Source: UBA2784 sp964494625 (GTDB lineage Bacteria; Pseudomonadota; Alphaproteobacteria; Micropepsales; Micropepsaceae). From it: a stretch of 64,000 nucleotides of DNA. The DNA lies in NCBI GenBank assembly GCA_964494625.1, contig CAZBRT010000002.1:434001-498000 (forward strand). Direction: 5' to 3'. Of this stretch, positions 1-8,627 are shown one piece after another. The position numbers and the translations under genes were made by a program. Within the stretch, counting starts at the first letter, position 1. Each line of letters begins with the position of its first letter. The notes beneath the pieces are model-generated. The model was not told the DNA's origin. It did not search any database and worked only from the letters and a program-made list of their open reading frames with translations.

Positions 1-1620
1 GCCTATACGGATGACCCAGACACCACCACTGACGACGAAATGGTCTCGACCATCACGGGTCTGGTTGAATTCGGCCTTGGTGCGGACGTGCTCAATGTCG
101 GCGGTGGCGGCACATTTGCCGGCGGCACCTCGTTCCTCGGCACCCTCGACATCAACATCAATGACGGTCTGGCCCTTGCCACAACCGGCAGCCAGATCCG
201 TGCGTCCACCATCAATACAGCGGCGGCTGGCACTCTGGGTGCCGAGATCAATACCGACACGGACGGTTCCACAGCGTTCGTGGTTGTGGACGGCACGCTC
301 AATTTCGCGGCAGGGTCGAACCTCTCGCTGGTGCTGTCCGAGTTTGTCGGTGTTGCGGGCTCCTACCTGATTGCGGAAGCGGGCACGATCACGATTGCAG
401 ATGGCCTTGCCGCGCTCACGCAAGACAATGCCCCGTGGATCTACGATGCCACGTTCAACCTGACCGATGGCGCAACCGACACCATAACCGCCGACATCGA
501 CATCAAAGATGCCCAGCAACTCGGCCTCAACGCCCAGCAGGCCAAACTCTATGACGCCGTGCTCGAGATCATGGGGGTTGACGGCAACGTGCTGGATGAT
601 CTTCTGGCACCCATCGAGAGCCAGGCGGAGTTCCTTGCAGCCTATGACAGCCTCTTGCCCGATACGTCGCTGGCTTCACTCCATTCGGCCATTGCCGGGC
701 TCGATTCACGCGCAAGCGCGATTGCCGACCGTCGCACCAATGGCGAAGTCCGCCGTCGCAACCGCCGCAATGACAGCGGCGCATGGACGCGCTATTTCGG
801 TGGCCTCGTCACGACCGACGCAACTGCAACCGGCCAGGGCATTGATGGTCAGGTGGCGGGGCAGTTGTTCGGCCTTGATACCGAGCTTTTCGAGAACATG
901 CCGGCGGGCATCTTCCTTGCCGCCACCGGCTCGGAACTCGACAACGCTGACGAAGCAGCGGAGACGCTAAGCGCAACGAACGTCTCCGTCGGCGCCTATG
1001 CCACGGCGGCCGCTGGCCCCGTGTTCCTGCAGGTGATGGCGGGTTATGGCTACACCACATTCAACAGCACGCGCGTTGTCAGCGCGCCCGGGCCGGGCGG
1101 CACGATCACGACGGCCGAGCTGGAGAGCGAGTGGAGCGGCACGCAGTTTGACACCGAGCTTCGCCTGGGCGCCGAGTTCATGATCGGCGAAGTCCGCATC
1201 GTTCCGGTCATCGGTTACTCCTATGTCTCCATCTCGGAAGATGGCCGCCGTGAATCGGGCGGCGGCACGGGCTTTGACCTGATTTATGTGCCGCTGGATG
1301 CCGACCTGCAGCGTGTCTTTGCCGAAGTGACGGTCAGCTACGACACCAAGATCCGCAACAGCCTGATCTTCCGCCCCGAATTGTTTGGCGGCGTACGCGA
1401 GATCATTGACGGTGCCGATCAGGAAGTGACCGCGCAATTCAGCGGTGGCAGCGAGTTCTTTGTGCTCGACACGTCGCCCTTGCCGGAATCGCAGACGGTG
1501 GCGGGCATGTCGCTTGGCCTCTATGGCCACGAGGCCACGCTGCGCGCCGGCTATGAATACCAGACGGGTGACATCGCCGAACGCCACATCGGCACGTTCA
1601 ATGTGGTGTTCAAGTTCTGA
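1..1620 (+). CDS. Autotransporter beta-domain outer-membrane protein, 5' truncated by window edge
   Basis: The reading frame is open from base 1, so the visible 539 codons are only the C-terminal part of a larger protein. The first ~150 residues are rich in Gly, Ala, Thr and Asp with short hydrophobic alternations, as in a beta-helical passenger domain. A linker with a basic stretch (around 710-770) precedes about 280 residues of alternating amphipathic strands that end in Phe (VFKF), the usual signature of an autotransporter barrel inserted by the BAM complex. Such proteins export their own passenger to the cell surface. Neither the passenger function nor the true start can be seen. The gene is convergent with the next one, with 20 bp between stops. 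Confidence 0.85.
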   Translation, partial: AYTDDPDTTTDDEMVSTITGLVEFGLGADVLNVGGGGTFAGGTSFLGTLDININDGLALATTGSQIRASTINTAAAGTLGAEINTDTDGSTAFVVVDGTLNFAAGSNLSLVLSEFVGVAGSYLIAEAGTITIADGLAALTQDNAPWIYDATFNLTDGATDTITADIDIKDAQQLGLNAQQAKLYDAVLEIMGVDGNVLDDLLAPIESQAEFLAAYDSLLPDTSLASLHSAIAGLDSRASAIADRRTNGEVRRRNRRNDSGAWTRYFGGLVTTDATATGQGIDGQVAGQLFGLDTELFENMPAGIFLAATGSELDNADEAAETLSATNVSVGAYATAAAGPVFLQVMAGYGYTTFNSTRVVSAPGPGGTITTAELESEWSGTQFDTELRLGAEFMIGEVRIVPVIGYSYVSISEDGRRESGGGTGFDLIYVPLDADLQRVFAEVTVSYDTKIRNSLIFRPELFGGVREIIDGADQEVTAQFSGGSEFFVLDTSPLPESQTVAGMSLGLYGHEATLRAGYEYQTGDIAERHIGTFNVVFKF

Positions 1621-1640
1621 GGCGGCGCGGGACAGGCAAG

Positions 1641-2543
1641 TTAAACGGCTTCGTCCCGTTGACGCTCACCCAAGGGGTCGGGTTCCAGGACACGGCCTGA
1701 CAGCGCGCCCAGCCAGTCGAGCCCCGCGCGCAGGCGGACGGTCTCGCCGATCACGATCAAGGCAGGTGCCTCAATCCGGTGGCGCTGCGCGTCATCCGCG
1801 GCTGAGACGAGCGTTGTCTCCAGCACACGTTGATCTTTCGTGGTGGCGCGCGAGATCAGCGCGACCGGTTCTGCCGGATCGCGCCCCGCTTCAATCAATG
1901 ACGCCGCGATGCGGGCAAGGTGCTTCATCGCCATATAGAGCACGATGGTTGGCGAGCCCTGGGCAATGGCCTGCCAGTTCACGTTGTCCGGCATTTTTCC
2001 GCCCGCCATGTGGCCGGTGACAAAGGTGACGGCATGATTGGTGTCACGGTGGGTGGCAGGAATGCCTGCATAGGCCAAACCACCGATCCCTGACGTCACA
2101 CCGGGAATCACGCGGAACGGGATTCCTGCCGCAACCAGCGACAATCCTTCCTCGCCGCCGCGCCCGAAGGTGAAGGGATCACCGCCCTTCAACCGCAGCA
2201 CGCGGTGACCAAGCCGCGCCAGTTCGACCAGGCGGGCCGAAATGTCACGCTGCTTGGGAGAGGGTTTTCCGCCGCGCTTGCCCGCGTGGATCAGCCTCGC
2301 CTCGGGGCGCGCCAGGGCCAGCACCGCATCGCTGACAAGCGCGTCGTGGACGACAACATCCGCCTGCTCCAGCGCATTCAGTGCATGCAGGGTCAGGAGG
2401 CCGGGGTCGCCGGGCCCGGAACCTGCCAGCCAGACCCAGCCCGGCTCAAACAGCGGCAGATCAAGCGCTGGCAACCGGACGCGCAACGGATTGCCGCCAA
2501 AGGCTGCGGCCCGGACTGGAAAGGAGATCAGGCGATCGCTCAT
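1641..2543 (-). CDS. cobA: Uroporphyrinogen-III C-methyltransferase (SUMT)
   Basis: This 300-residue protein catalyses SAM-dependent methylation of uroporphyrinogen III to precorrin-2, the first committed step to siroheme and cobalamin. The N-terminal glycine-rich loop (VWLAGSGPGDPGLLTLHA), the VVHDALVS segment, GKRGGKPS and the RLKGGDPFTFGRGGEE motif are classic for the family. It is a stand-alone methyltransferase without the CysG dehydrogenase/chelatase part. In alphaproteobacteria this gene usually sits beside DUF2849-cysI to feed siroheme to sulfite reductase; here that locus lies about 57 kb away, but both genes have unusually AT-rich promoters. The start at 2543 sits directly beside this AT-rich leader. 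Confidence 0.92.
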   Translation of the reverse strand: MSDRLISFPVRAAAFGGNPLRVRLPALDLPLFEPGWVWLAGSGPGDPGLLTLHALNALEQADVVVHDALVSDAVLALARPEARLIHAGKRGGKPSPKQRDISARLVELARLGHRVLRLKGGDPFTFGRGGEEGLSLVAAGIPFRVIPGVTSGIGGLAYAGIPATHRDTNHAVTFVTGHMAGGKMPDNVNWQAIAQGSPTIVLYMAMKHLARIAASLIEAGRDPAEPVALISRATTKDQRVLETTLVSAADDAQRHRIEAPALIVIGETVRLRAGLDWLGALSGRVLEPDPLGERQRDEAV

Positions 2544-2605
2544 TGGGATATTACATCATACTTCGTCATTAAAATCAAATAACAATACATTTGGTGTTTA
2601 ATCCA
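2544..2605 (-). promoter_or_regulatory. AT-rich promoter region of cobA
   Basis: The 60 bases upstream of the methyltransferase start are strikingly AT-rich for this genome (runs such as ATTAAAATCAAATAACAAT on the plus strand). This fits a promoter, and it resembles in composition the leader before the DUF2849-cysI operon at 59168-59271. No clear symmetrical operator is visible, and a shared regulator is only an inference. Confidence 0.45.
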
Positions 2606-2687
2606 ACCCGGCCTGTTTCGTTGAGTTTCGGTGCCCTGCCCCCTAGAACCCCGGCAGCCCTTATCTGCTGCAAGACCGGATTTGCCC

Positions 2688-4196
2688 ATGTTTGCCGTGC
2701 CGCGCGCCGACATCAAGCCCAACACACTTGCCTATGAAACCGTGCCGCTGATCAAGCCGACCGGCTTCCGGGAGTACGACGCGCGCTGGTTGTTCCCGGG
2801 CGATGTCAGCCTTCTTGGCTTCCAGGCCATCGGGCTTGGGCTTGCAACCGTCCTTCACGACCTCGGGGTCGAGCCGCGGATCATTGTCGGCCATGATTAT
2901 CGCTCCTACTCCATGGCGGTGAAGCAGGCGGTGGTGACCGGACTGATGGCAGGCGGCATGGAAGTTCACGATATCGGTCTTGCGCTCTCGCCGACTGCCT
3001 ATTTCGCGCAGTTCGCCTACGACTGCCCCGCCGTTGCGATGGTGACGGCAAGCCATAACGAAAATGGCTGGACCGGCATCAAGATGGGTGCCGCGCGGCC
3101 CTTGACCTTCGGCCCTGATGAAATGAACCGGCTGAGGGAGACCGTGCTTGCAGGCAAGGGGGTCGCCCGCAAGGGTGGCGGGCTTATTGTCCATCACGAT
3201 GCTGCAGAGCGTTATTGCGCCGATCTTGCCGCGGGCAAGAAGCTCAAGCGGAAAATCCGCGCCGTCGTTGCGACCGGCAACGGAACGGCAGGCGCCTTTG
3301 CGCCACGTGTGCTCTCGGCCATCGGTGTCGATGTGGTGCCGCTGCATACCGAACTCGATCATTCCTTTCCGCACCACAATCCCAATCCCGAAGACATGGA
3401 AATGCTCCATGCGGTGGCGGATGCGGTGAAAAGCGGAAAAGCCGACCTCGGCCTCTGCTTTGACGGTGACGGCGACCGTTGCGGCGTTGTCGATGATCTC
3501 GGTCACGAGATTTTCGCCGACAAGATGGGGCTTCTCATTGCGCGTGATCTTGCGCCGCTCCACCCGAATGCAAAGTTCGTGGTCGATGTGAAGTCCACGG
3601 GGCTGTTTGCAACGGATCCGGTGCTGGCAGCCCATGGGGCAACGACCGACTACTGGAAGACCGGTCACTCCTACATCAAGCGCCGCTGCCATGAATTGAA
3701 GGCGCTGGCCGGTTTTGAAAAGAGCGGCCATTATTTCTTCAATCCGCCGATCGGGCGCGGTTATGACGACGGCATCGTCTCAGCCATTGCCGTTTTGGAG
3801 ATGCTGGACCGGGCGGGACGCAAGCTTTCCGAACTCGTCAGGGAATTACCGGTGAGTTTCGGCTCGCCCACGATGTCGCCCTTCTGCCCGGACGAGCGCA
3901 AATACCAGGTCGTTGCCGATGTGACCTCACGGTTTACGGCCATGCATGCAAAGGGGGATAATTTTGCGGGCCAGAAAATCACCAGCCTTGTCACGGTGAA
4001 CGGCGTTCGGGTCAGCGTGGCCGATGGCACCTGGGGACTTGTACGCGCGTCATCCAACAAGCCGGGACTGGTTGTCGTGTGCGAGAGCACCGTCTCTGAC
4101 GCCCGCATGCGCGCGATGTTTGCCGCCATCGAGAACCTGCTTGCGACCTATCCCGAGATCGGGGCGTGGGACCAAAAGCTGCCGCCGCCGCTGTAA
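2688..4196 (+). CDS. Phosphomannomutase/phosphoglucomutase
   Basis: This alpha-D-phosphohexomutase of 502 residues interconverts hexose 1- and 6-phosphates and supplies sugar nucleotides for exopolysaccharide, LPS and glycolytic pathways. Visible motifs are the phosphoserine loop TASHNENGWTG (Ser122), the metal-binding DGDGDR (Asp259, 261, 263) and the C-terminal phosphate-binding segment with RASSNKPGL. I chose ATG 2688 because the conserved sequence begins just after it. An upstream in-frame codon at 2631 would add a proline-rich stretch unlike the family. Length and motif spacing match the AlgC/ManB type. Substrate preference cannot be read from sequence. Transcription diverges from cobA. 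Confidence 0.9.
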   Translation: MFAVPRADIKPNTLAYETVPLIKPTGFREYDARWLFPGDVSLLGFQAIGLGLATVLHDLGVEPRIIVGHDYRSYSMAVKQAVVTGLMAGGMEVHDIGLALSPTAYFAQFAYDCPAVAMVTASHNENGWTGIKMGAARPLTFGPDEMNRLRETVLAGKGVARKGGGLIVHHDAAERYCADLAAGKKLKRKIRAVVATGNGTAGAFAPRVLSAIGVDVVPLHTELDHSFPHHNPNPEDMEMLHAVADAVKSGKADLGLCFDGDGDRCGVVDDLGHEIFADKMGLLIARDLAPLHPNAKFVVDVKSTGLFATDPVLAAHGATTDYWKTGHSYIKRRCHELKALAGFEKSGHYFFNPPIGRGYDDGIVSAIAVLEMLDRAGRKLSELVRELPVSFGSPTMSPFCPDERKYQVVADVTSRFTAMHAKGDNFAGQKITSLVTVNGVRVSVADGTWGLVRASSNKPGLVVVCESTVSDARMRAMFAAIENLLATYPEIGAWDQKLPPPL

Positions 4197-4220
4197 ATTC
4201 CGCCACAGTCCGACCCTGCT

Positions 4221-4260
4221 GCCGCAATGCAGCATGGATAAAATCCGGCTGAATTGCGGC
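4221..4260. other. 8-bp inverted repeat in the leader before the cold-shock gene
   Basis: GCCGCAAT (4221-4228) and ATTGCGGC (4253-4260) form a perfect 8-bp inverted repeat separated by 24 bases, in the 278-bp gap between the mutase and the cold-shock gene. There is no T-run after it, so it is not an obvious intrinsic terminator. It could fold in the long leader of the cold-shock mRNA. Confidence 0.3.
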
Positions 4261-4474
4261 ATTAACGGGTTGGGTTCAACCGGCCGCGCGAATCAAATCC
4301 TGTTGGTCAATTGCCAATTCTCGGGCACACTTGCGGCTGACAGTTTGAGCCTGGGCCCGCTTGGCCAGACGCTTCGCGCGTTCCCCAAGAGAACCTCTGA
4401 CGCAAAGAACTGCCGCGTGCCGCACACGTCGGGCGGTGCGCAACGTCTTGACCTAACATGGAGTGGATAGAGAG

Positions 4475-4678
4475 ATGCCCACCGGCACCGTGAAGTTCTT
4501 CAATACCCAGCGCGGTTATGGGTTCGTCCAGCCGTCTGACGGCGGGAAGGACGTTTTCGTTCACATCAGCGCAGTCCAGAAGGCCGGACTGCAGACCCTG
4601 AACGAAGGCCAGAAAGTGACCTATGATGTTCAGATGGAGCGCGGCAAGCCTGCAGCGGGAAATCTCAAGCTCGCTTGA
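4475..4678 (+). CDS. Cold-shock domain protein (CspA family)
   Basis: This is a single cold-shock domain of 67 residues that binds single-stranded RNA and DNA and acts as an RNA chaperone. The start TGTVKFFN, the RNP-1-like RGYGFVQP and the RNP-2-like VFVHI are plain. It is the normal length for the family. I chose ATG 4475 over the in-frame GTG 4463 because a GGAG at 4460-4463 lies about 11 bases before it and because Csp proteins start directly at this segment. The gene stands alone with a long upstream gap and its own strong terminator, as is common for csp genes. Confidence 0.93.
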   Translation: MPTGTVKFFNTQRGYGFVQPSDGGKDVFVHISAVQKAGLQTLNEGQKVTYDVQMERGKPAAGNLKLA

Positions 4679-4699
4679 TATCACCCGAAAGCGATTGAT

Positions 4700-4720
4700 G
4701 CCAGGCGATTGAAGCCTGGC
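4700..4720 (+). other. Small stem-loop in the csp 3' region
   Basis: GCCAGGC - 7-base loop - GCCTGGC is a perfect 7-bp hairpin between the csp stop codon and its terminator. It may stabilise the 3' end of the mRNA. Confidence 0.35.
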
Positions 4721-4749
4721 GTTTGATGCCATCCGGCAGATACGAGAAG

Positions 4750-4781
4750 CGGCGGCAAGGGAAACCTTGCCGCCGTTTTTT
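4750..4781 (+). terminator. Rho-independent terminator of csp
   Basis: An 11-bp perfect GC-rich stem (CGGCGGCAAGG / CCTTGCCGCCG) with a GAAA tetraloop is followed by six T residues. This is a textbook intrinsic terminator on the plus strand, 72 bases after the csp stop. There is no matching A-run on the other side, so it should not act for the convergent gene. Confidence 0.92.
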
Positions 4782-4804
4782 CTGGAACACGGCGGTTTCG
4801 CCAA

Positions 4805-5647
4805 TCAGGTGAGCAAGCCGAAGAGAATGCGCAAGCCCGACGCCATCAGAAAGCCGGCGAAGAGAAGCCGCAAGGCGCGGCGCGGGATCGCGTGCGCCAA
4901 CCTCGCGCCCCAGGGCGCTGCCAGCACAGTTGCAGGCGTGATCAGGAGGAAGCCTGCAAGGCTCACAAACCCGAGTGAGAGCGGCGGCAGGCCCGCTGCC
5001 CCCCAACCCAGCAGGACAAAGCCGATTGTGCCCGGAATGGCGATGATGAAACCGAACCCGGAGGCCGTTGCGACCGCACGATGGATCGGCGTGCCGTAAA
5101 GCGTCTGCAACGAAACGGCAAAGGTGCCGCCACCGATGCCCATCAGGACCGACAGCCCGCCGATAATTGCTGCGATCATCTGTGCCGCCACGCCACCGGG
5201 CAGCGCGTCGGCAAGCCTCACCGTGTCAGGCGCAAGCGCCATATAGAGCGCCAGAAGCAGCGCGATGGCGACGAACACCATGCGAAGGCCATCACCGCCG
5301 ATGAAAGCAGCGACAATCGTTCCAAGTGCCGCGCCTATGAAAATGCCGGGCGCCCATGACTTCAGCAGGGACCAATCGACTGCATCGCGTTTGTTGTGGC
5401 TGGCGAGTGAACGCAGCGATGTCGGGATGATGGTGGCAAGCGATGTTGCCACCGACAATTCCATGCGCACGGCATCCGGCACGCCCAGCATCTCGAATGC
5501 CTGATAGAGCACCGGCACGAGCACGATGCCGCCTCCGACGCCCAACAAGCCGCCAATCGTTCCTGCGATAAGCCCCGAGAGGGCGAGCGCCAGAGCGAGC
5601 AACGCCAGAAACTCGGGTGAGTGGCCGGCAAGGTCGAAGGCGCTCAT
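4805..5647 (-). CDS. TSUP (TauE/SafE) family membrane transporter
   Basis: This integral membrane protein has 280 residues and about eight hydrophobic segments. The two repeat-like glycine motifs GGLLGVGGGIVLVPVL (N-terminal half) and LMGIGGGTFAVSLQTL (C-terminal half) define the TauE/SafE family. Members export sulfite, sulfoacetate or other organic anions; the substrate here is unknown. Its ATG overlaps the stop of dusA by 4 bp, so it is translationally coupled and last in a minus-strand series that includes the cyclase genes upstream. Confidence 0.85.
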   Translation of the reverse strand: MSAFDLAGHSPEFLALLALALALSGLIAGTIGGLLGVGGGIVLVPVLYQAFEMLGVPDAVRMELSVATSLATIIPTSLRSLASHNKRDAVDWSLLKSWAPGIFIGAALGTIVAAFIGGDGLRMVFVAIALLLALYMALAPDTVRLADALPGGVAAQMIAAIIGGLSVLMGIGGGTFAVSLQTLYGTPIHRAVATASGFGFIIAIPGTIGFVLLGWGAAGLPPLSLGFVSLAGFLLITPATVLAAPWGARLAHAIPRRALRLLFAGFLMASGLRILFGLLT

Positions 5648-6663
5648 GTTGCGTCTGCCATTTCATCGCGCATGGCTTCGTCAGTGATGCGGCGTGTGGA
5701 AAGCAGCGAAATGGCGTCTTCAAGCACTTTCACGCCCGCGCCGTGCTTGTGGGCGTTCTCGGCGAGATGGCGGCGAAAGAGACGTGCGCCGGGGCGGCCT
5801 GAAAAAAGACCCAGAATGTGGCGCGTCATCGACGCAAGCGGCACGCCCTCCTCCAGCTTGCGCGCGACATAGGGCATGAAGCGGGCAAGACCATCTTCCG
5901 GCCGCAGCCTCTCGCCCGCGCCAAACAACTCGCCATCAACGTTGCACAGAATTGCGGGCGTCTGATAGGCAGCGCGACCCAGCATCACGCCATCGACATG
6001 CGCGAGTTGGGCCGATGCTTCCTCCAGCGTGTGGATGCCGCCATTGATGATGATCCGCAGATGCGGGTTCTCGCGCTTGATCGCGTGGACCAGCGCATAA
6101 TCAAGCGGCGGCACGTCGCGATTTTCCTTGGGGCTCAGGCCCTTCAAAATCGCCTTCCGCGCATGGATGATGAAAGCGTCGGGCTTTGCCCTGCCTACAA
6201 TCTCAACAAACTGGCCCAAACGCACATGCGGATCATCGCCGTCAATGCCGATGCGGCACTTGACCGTGACGGGCACGCGAACGGCCGCCTTCATCGCCGC
6301 GATGCAATCCGCCACCAGTTCCGGCTCTGCCATCAGGCAGGCGCCAAAGCGGCCCGACTGCACACGATCCGACGGGCAACCAACATTGAGATTGATCTCG
6401 GCGTAACCCGCCTCAGTGCCAAAGCGCGCGCACGCAGCCAGATCGCGCGGATCAGACCCGCCCAATTGCAGTGCGACGGGGTGTTCAACCGGATCATGCG
6501 CCAGAAACCGCGCGCGGTCGCCATGGATCAGCGCGCCGGTTGTGACCATCTCGGTGTAGAGCAACGCGCGCGCCGACAGCATGCGGTGGAAGACGCGGCA
6601 ATGCCGGTCTGTCCAATCCATCATGGGCGCAACGCAAAAGCGCCAGGGCGAGGGGGCGGTCAT
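5644..6663 (-). CDS. dusA: tRNA-dihydrouridine(20/20a) synthase DusA
   Basis: This FMN-dependent enzyme reduces uridine to dihydrouridine in the D-loop of tRNA. The N-terminal barrel start RFCVAPMMDWTDRHCR, the segment ALLYTEMVTTGAL and NLNVGCPSDRVQSGRFGACL, with the catalytic Cys in GCPS, identify the DusA branch. The 339-residue length matches the family. The start gives a compact N-terminus, MTAPSPWRFCVAPMMDW. It lies 14 bp after the cyclase/TPR gene and overlaps the TSUP gene by 4 bp. Confidence 0.93.
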   Translation of the reverse strand: MTAPSPWRFCVAPMMDWTDRHCRVFHRMLSARALLYTEMVTTGALIHGDRARFLAHDPVEHPVALQLGGSDPRDLAACARFGTEAGYAEINLNVGCPSDRVQSGRFGACLMAEPELVADCIAAMKAAVRVPVTVKCRIGIDGDDPHVRLGQFVEIVGRAKPDAFIIHARKAILKGLSPKENRDVPPLDYALVHAIKRENPHLRIIINGGIHTLEEASAQLAHVDGVMLGRAAYQTPAILCNVDGELFGAGERLRPEDGLARFMPYVARKLEEGVPLASMTRHILGLFSGRPGARLFRRHLAENAHKHGAGVKVLEDAISLLSTRRITDEAMRDEMADAT

Positions 6664-6677
6664 TTCAAAGCCTTCGT

Positions 6678-8552
6678 CTAACGACGTGCCTCTGCCACAA
6701 GCGTCTCCACCTCGGCAAGCAGGTCAATAAACCCAGCATGATCTTTGAGGGCGTCAAAATCCGGATCCGCGCGCACGCCCTTCAGATTCTCGTCCGTAAA
6801 CTTCGACTTGACCGAACGCAAGAGTTCTACTGCCTCATCATGCTCACCCAGCTGGGTGAGCGCGCAGGCAAAATTGTACACCGAAACAAAACTCTCCGGA
6901 TCAAATATCAAGGCACGCTTGATCCAGTGTTTTGCCCGCTCGGCCTGTCCTTGATAGGCCAGGATGGTCACCAGCCAGCCGATGGCATAGGTGTTGTCCG
7001 GTTCGCGGGCCAAAATCGGGTCAGCGCGGTTCAAAATAAGCTGCGCGCTGCGCTCAAGCGCGGCGGCGTCGCCCAGCGCCATGGCACATGAGTGCATCAT
7101 TCCCGGCGAAGAGATGTCGTGGACCGACGCGGCGGCTGCGCGCTCGAAGTATGCGAGCGCCTCCGCAAAGTTGCGGCTGCGATAGGAGATTCCTGCCCTC
7201 GCCTTGAGGACTTCGGGCCGGTCGGGTTCAAGCTCCATTGCCTTTGCAATCATCGCTTCCGCTTCGGCAAAGCGATCGCGCCGCATGTGGCCCATCGCGG
7301 CGGTCGAATAGGCGATCGAAAGTTTGTCGTCGAGCGCGAGCGCGCGCATGGCGGCGTCAAAACCGTCTTCTTCATAAATGCCATCGTTGAAGCGCAGCCC
7401 GTCTTTCGCCGAAGCAATGGTGGCCCATGCTTCGGCAAAATCCGGATCAATCGCGATGGCGTTCTCACAAAATCGGACAACCGCACGGTAGATCCGGGCG
7501 CTCGGGTTTTCACGCAGCAGGAACTGCCGCGCTTCTGCAACCAGACTCCATGCCTCCACGCTCGCGGTTCCACGGCGCTCGATGGCCGCGCGTTCCTCGG
7601 GCAGCAGCCTGACCTTGAGGGCCTTCACGATTGCTTCCGAGATTTCATCCTGCACCGCAAAGATGTCCTGGAGGTCCCGATCAAACCGCTCTGCCCAGAT
7701 GTGCTCATTTGTGGCGCCGTCAATCAGCTGGGCCGTGATGCGCACACGCTGGCCCGCCTTGCGCACGCTTCCCTCAAGCACGTGACTTACGTTCAGTTCA
7801 CGTGCGATCTTTGGCAGGTCAACATGCTTGCCCTTATAGGAAAAGGCACTGTTGCGCGAGATGACTGACAAGGCCGATACGCGGCTCAGGTCCGTGATGA
7901 TATCCTCGCTGATGCCATCGGAAAAATACTCCTGCTCGCTTTCACCACTCATATTGGCGAACGGCAGCACGCAGACCGCAATTTTCTTCTCTTTCACGGG
8001 CTTTGTTGCCTTAACCGGACTTCTTGCCGCCTCCGGCCTTCCGTCGCGCACAACAAAGACCTGAACAGGGCGGGCAATGTTCTTGAGCGCATGGTCGCCC
8101 AGGTCTTCGAATGTGACCGCAATCTTGCCCGCGACCTGATCACTGACATTGCGGGCGACGGCCACCCCACCGGTCGGCGCAATGGTCTGGATGCGTGCGG
8201 CCACATTGACGCCGTCGCCGTAGATATCTTCACCATCGACAATGACTTCGCCGATGTTGATCCCCATGCGATAGGTGATCGGGTCTGGATGCCCATCCGC
8301 AGAAGCGGCAGCGCGCATGGCCTGCTGGATTTCTGTCGCGAACGTGACGGCTGCAACGGCGCTGGGAAATTCGGCCAGAACGCCATCTCCCATCAACTTG
8401 AAGATGCGCCCGCCATGCTCCTCCACCTTGGGGTCAAAGAGGACGCGGCGATTTTCCTTGAGTCGCGACAGCGTTCCCGCTTCGTCGCGCTCCATCATGC
8501 CCGAATAGCCGACGACGTCAGCCGACAGGATAACAGTGAGTTTGCGTTTCAT
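6678..8552 (-). CDS. Adenylate cyclase-domain protein with TolB-like and TPR regions
   Basis: This 624-residue protein has three parts: a class III nucleotide cyclase domain (about 5-165), a TolB-like N-terminal domain (about 190-300, with LPFANMSGESEQEYFSDG and the matching LEGSVRKAG segment), and TPR repeats to the C-terminus. The full catalytic set is visible: metal-binding Asp12 and Asp56, substrate-specifying Lys52 and Asp109, and transition-state Asn116 and Arg120. That is the canonical adenylate cyclase pattern, so cAMP synthesis is likely. No membrane segment is present; it should be cytoplasmic. It is third in a minus-strand series of related proteins and 14 bp before dusA. The TPR part probably binds a partner that sets activity; that partner is unknown. 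Confidence 0.88.
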   Translation of the reverse strand: MKRKLTVILSADVVGYSGMMERDEAGTLSRLKENRRVLFDPKVEEHGGRIFKLMGDGVLAEFPSAVAAVTFATEIQQAMRAAASADGHPDPITYRMGINIGEVIVDGEDIYGDGVNVAARIQTIAPTGGVAVARNVSDQVAGKIAVTFEDLGDHALKNIARPVQVFVVRDGRPEAARSPVKATKPVKEKKIAVCVLPFANMSGESEQEYFSDGISEDIITDLSRVSALSVISRNSAFSYKGKHVDLPKIARELNVSHVLEGSVRKAGQRVRITAQLIDGATNEHIWAERFDRDLQDIFAVQDEISEAIVKALKVRLLPEERAAIERRGTASVEAWSLVAEARQFLLRENPSARIYRAVVRFCENAIAIDPDFAEAWATIASAKDGLRFNDGIYEEDGFDAAMRALALDDKLSIAYSTAAMGHMRRDRFAEAEAMIAKAMELEPDRPEVLKARAGISYRSRNFAEALAYFERAAAASVHDISSPGMMHSCAMALGDAAALERSAQLILNRADPILAREPDNTYAIGWLVTILAYQGQAERAKHWIKRALIFDPESFVSVYNFACALTQLGEHDEAVELLRSVKSKFTDENLKGVRADPDFDALKDHAGFIDLLAEVETLVAEARR

Positions 8553-8627
8553 AGCGCCGGAATATCGCCGTCAACCCGCAGGGCTTGCAAGCCATTCCTT
8601 GAGGAAAAGCGAGCGCTCCGACCAGAA

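Noticed and set aside
5818..6681. Plus-strand open frame of 287 codons
   Set aside because: It is antisense to dusA along its whole length and has no domain-like sequence; high-GC genomes give such frames often.
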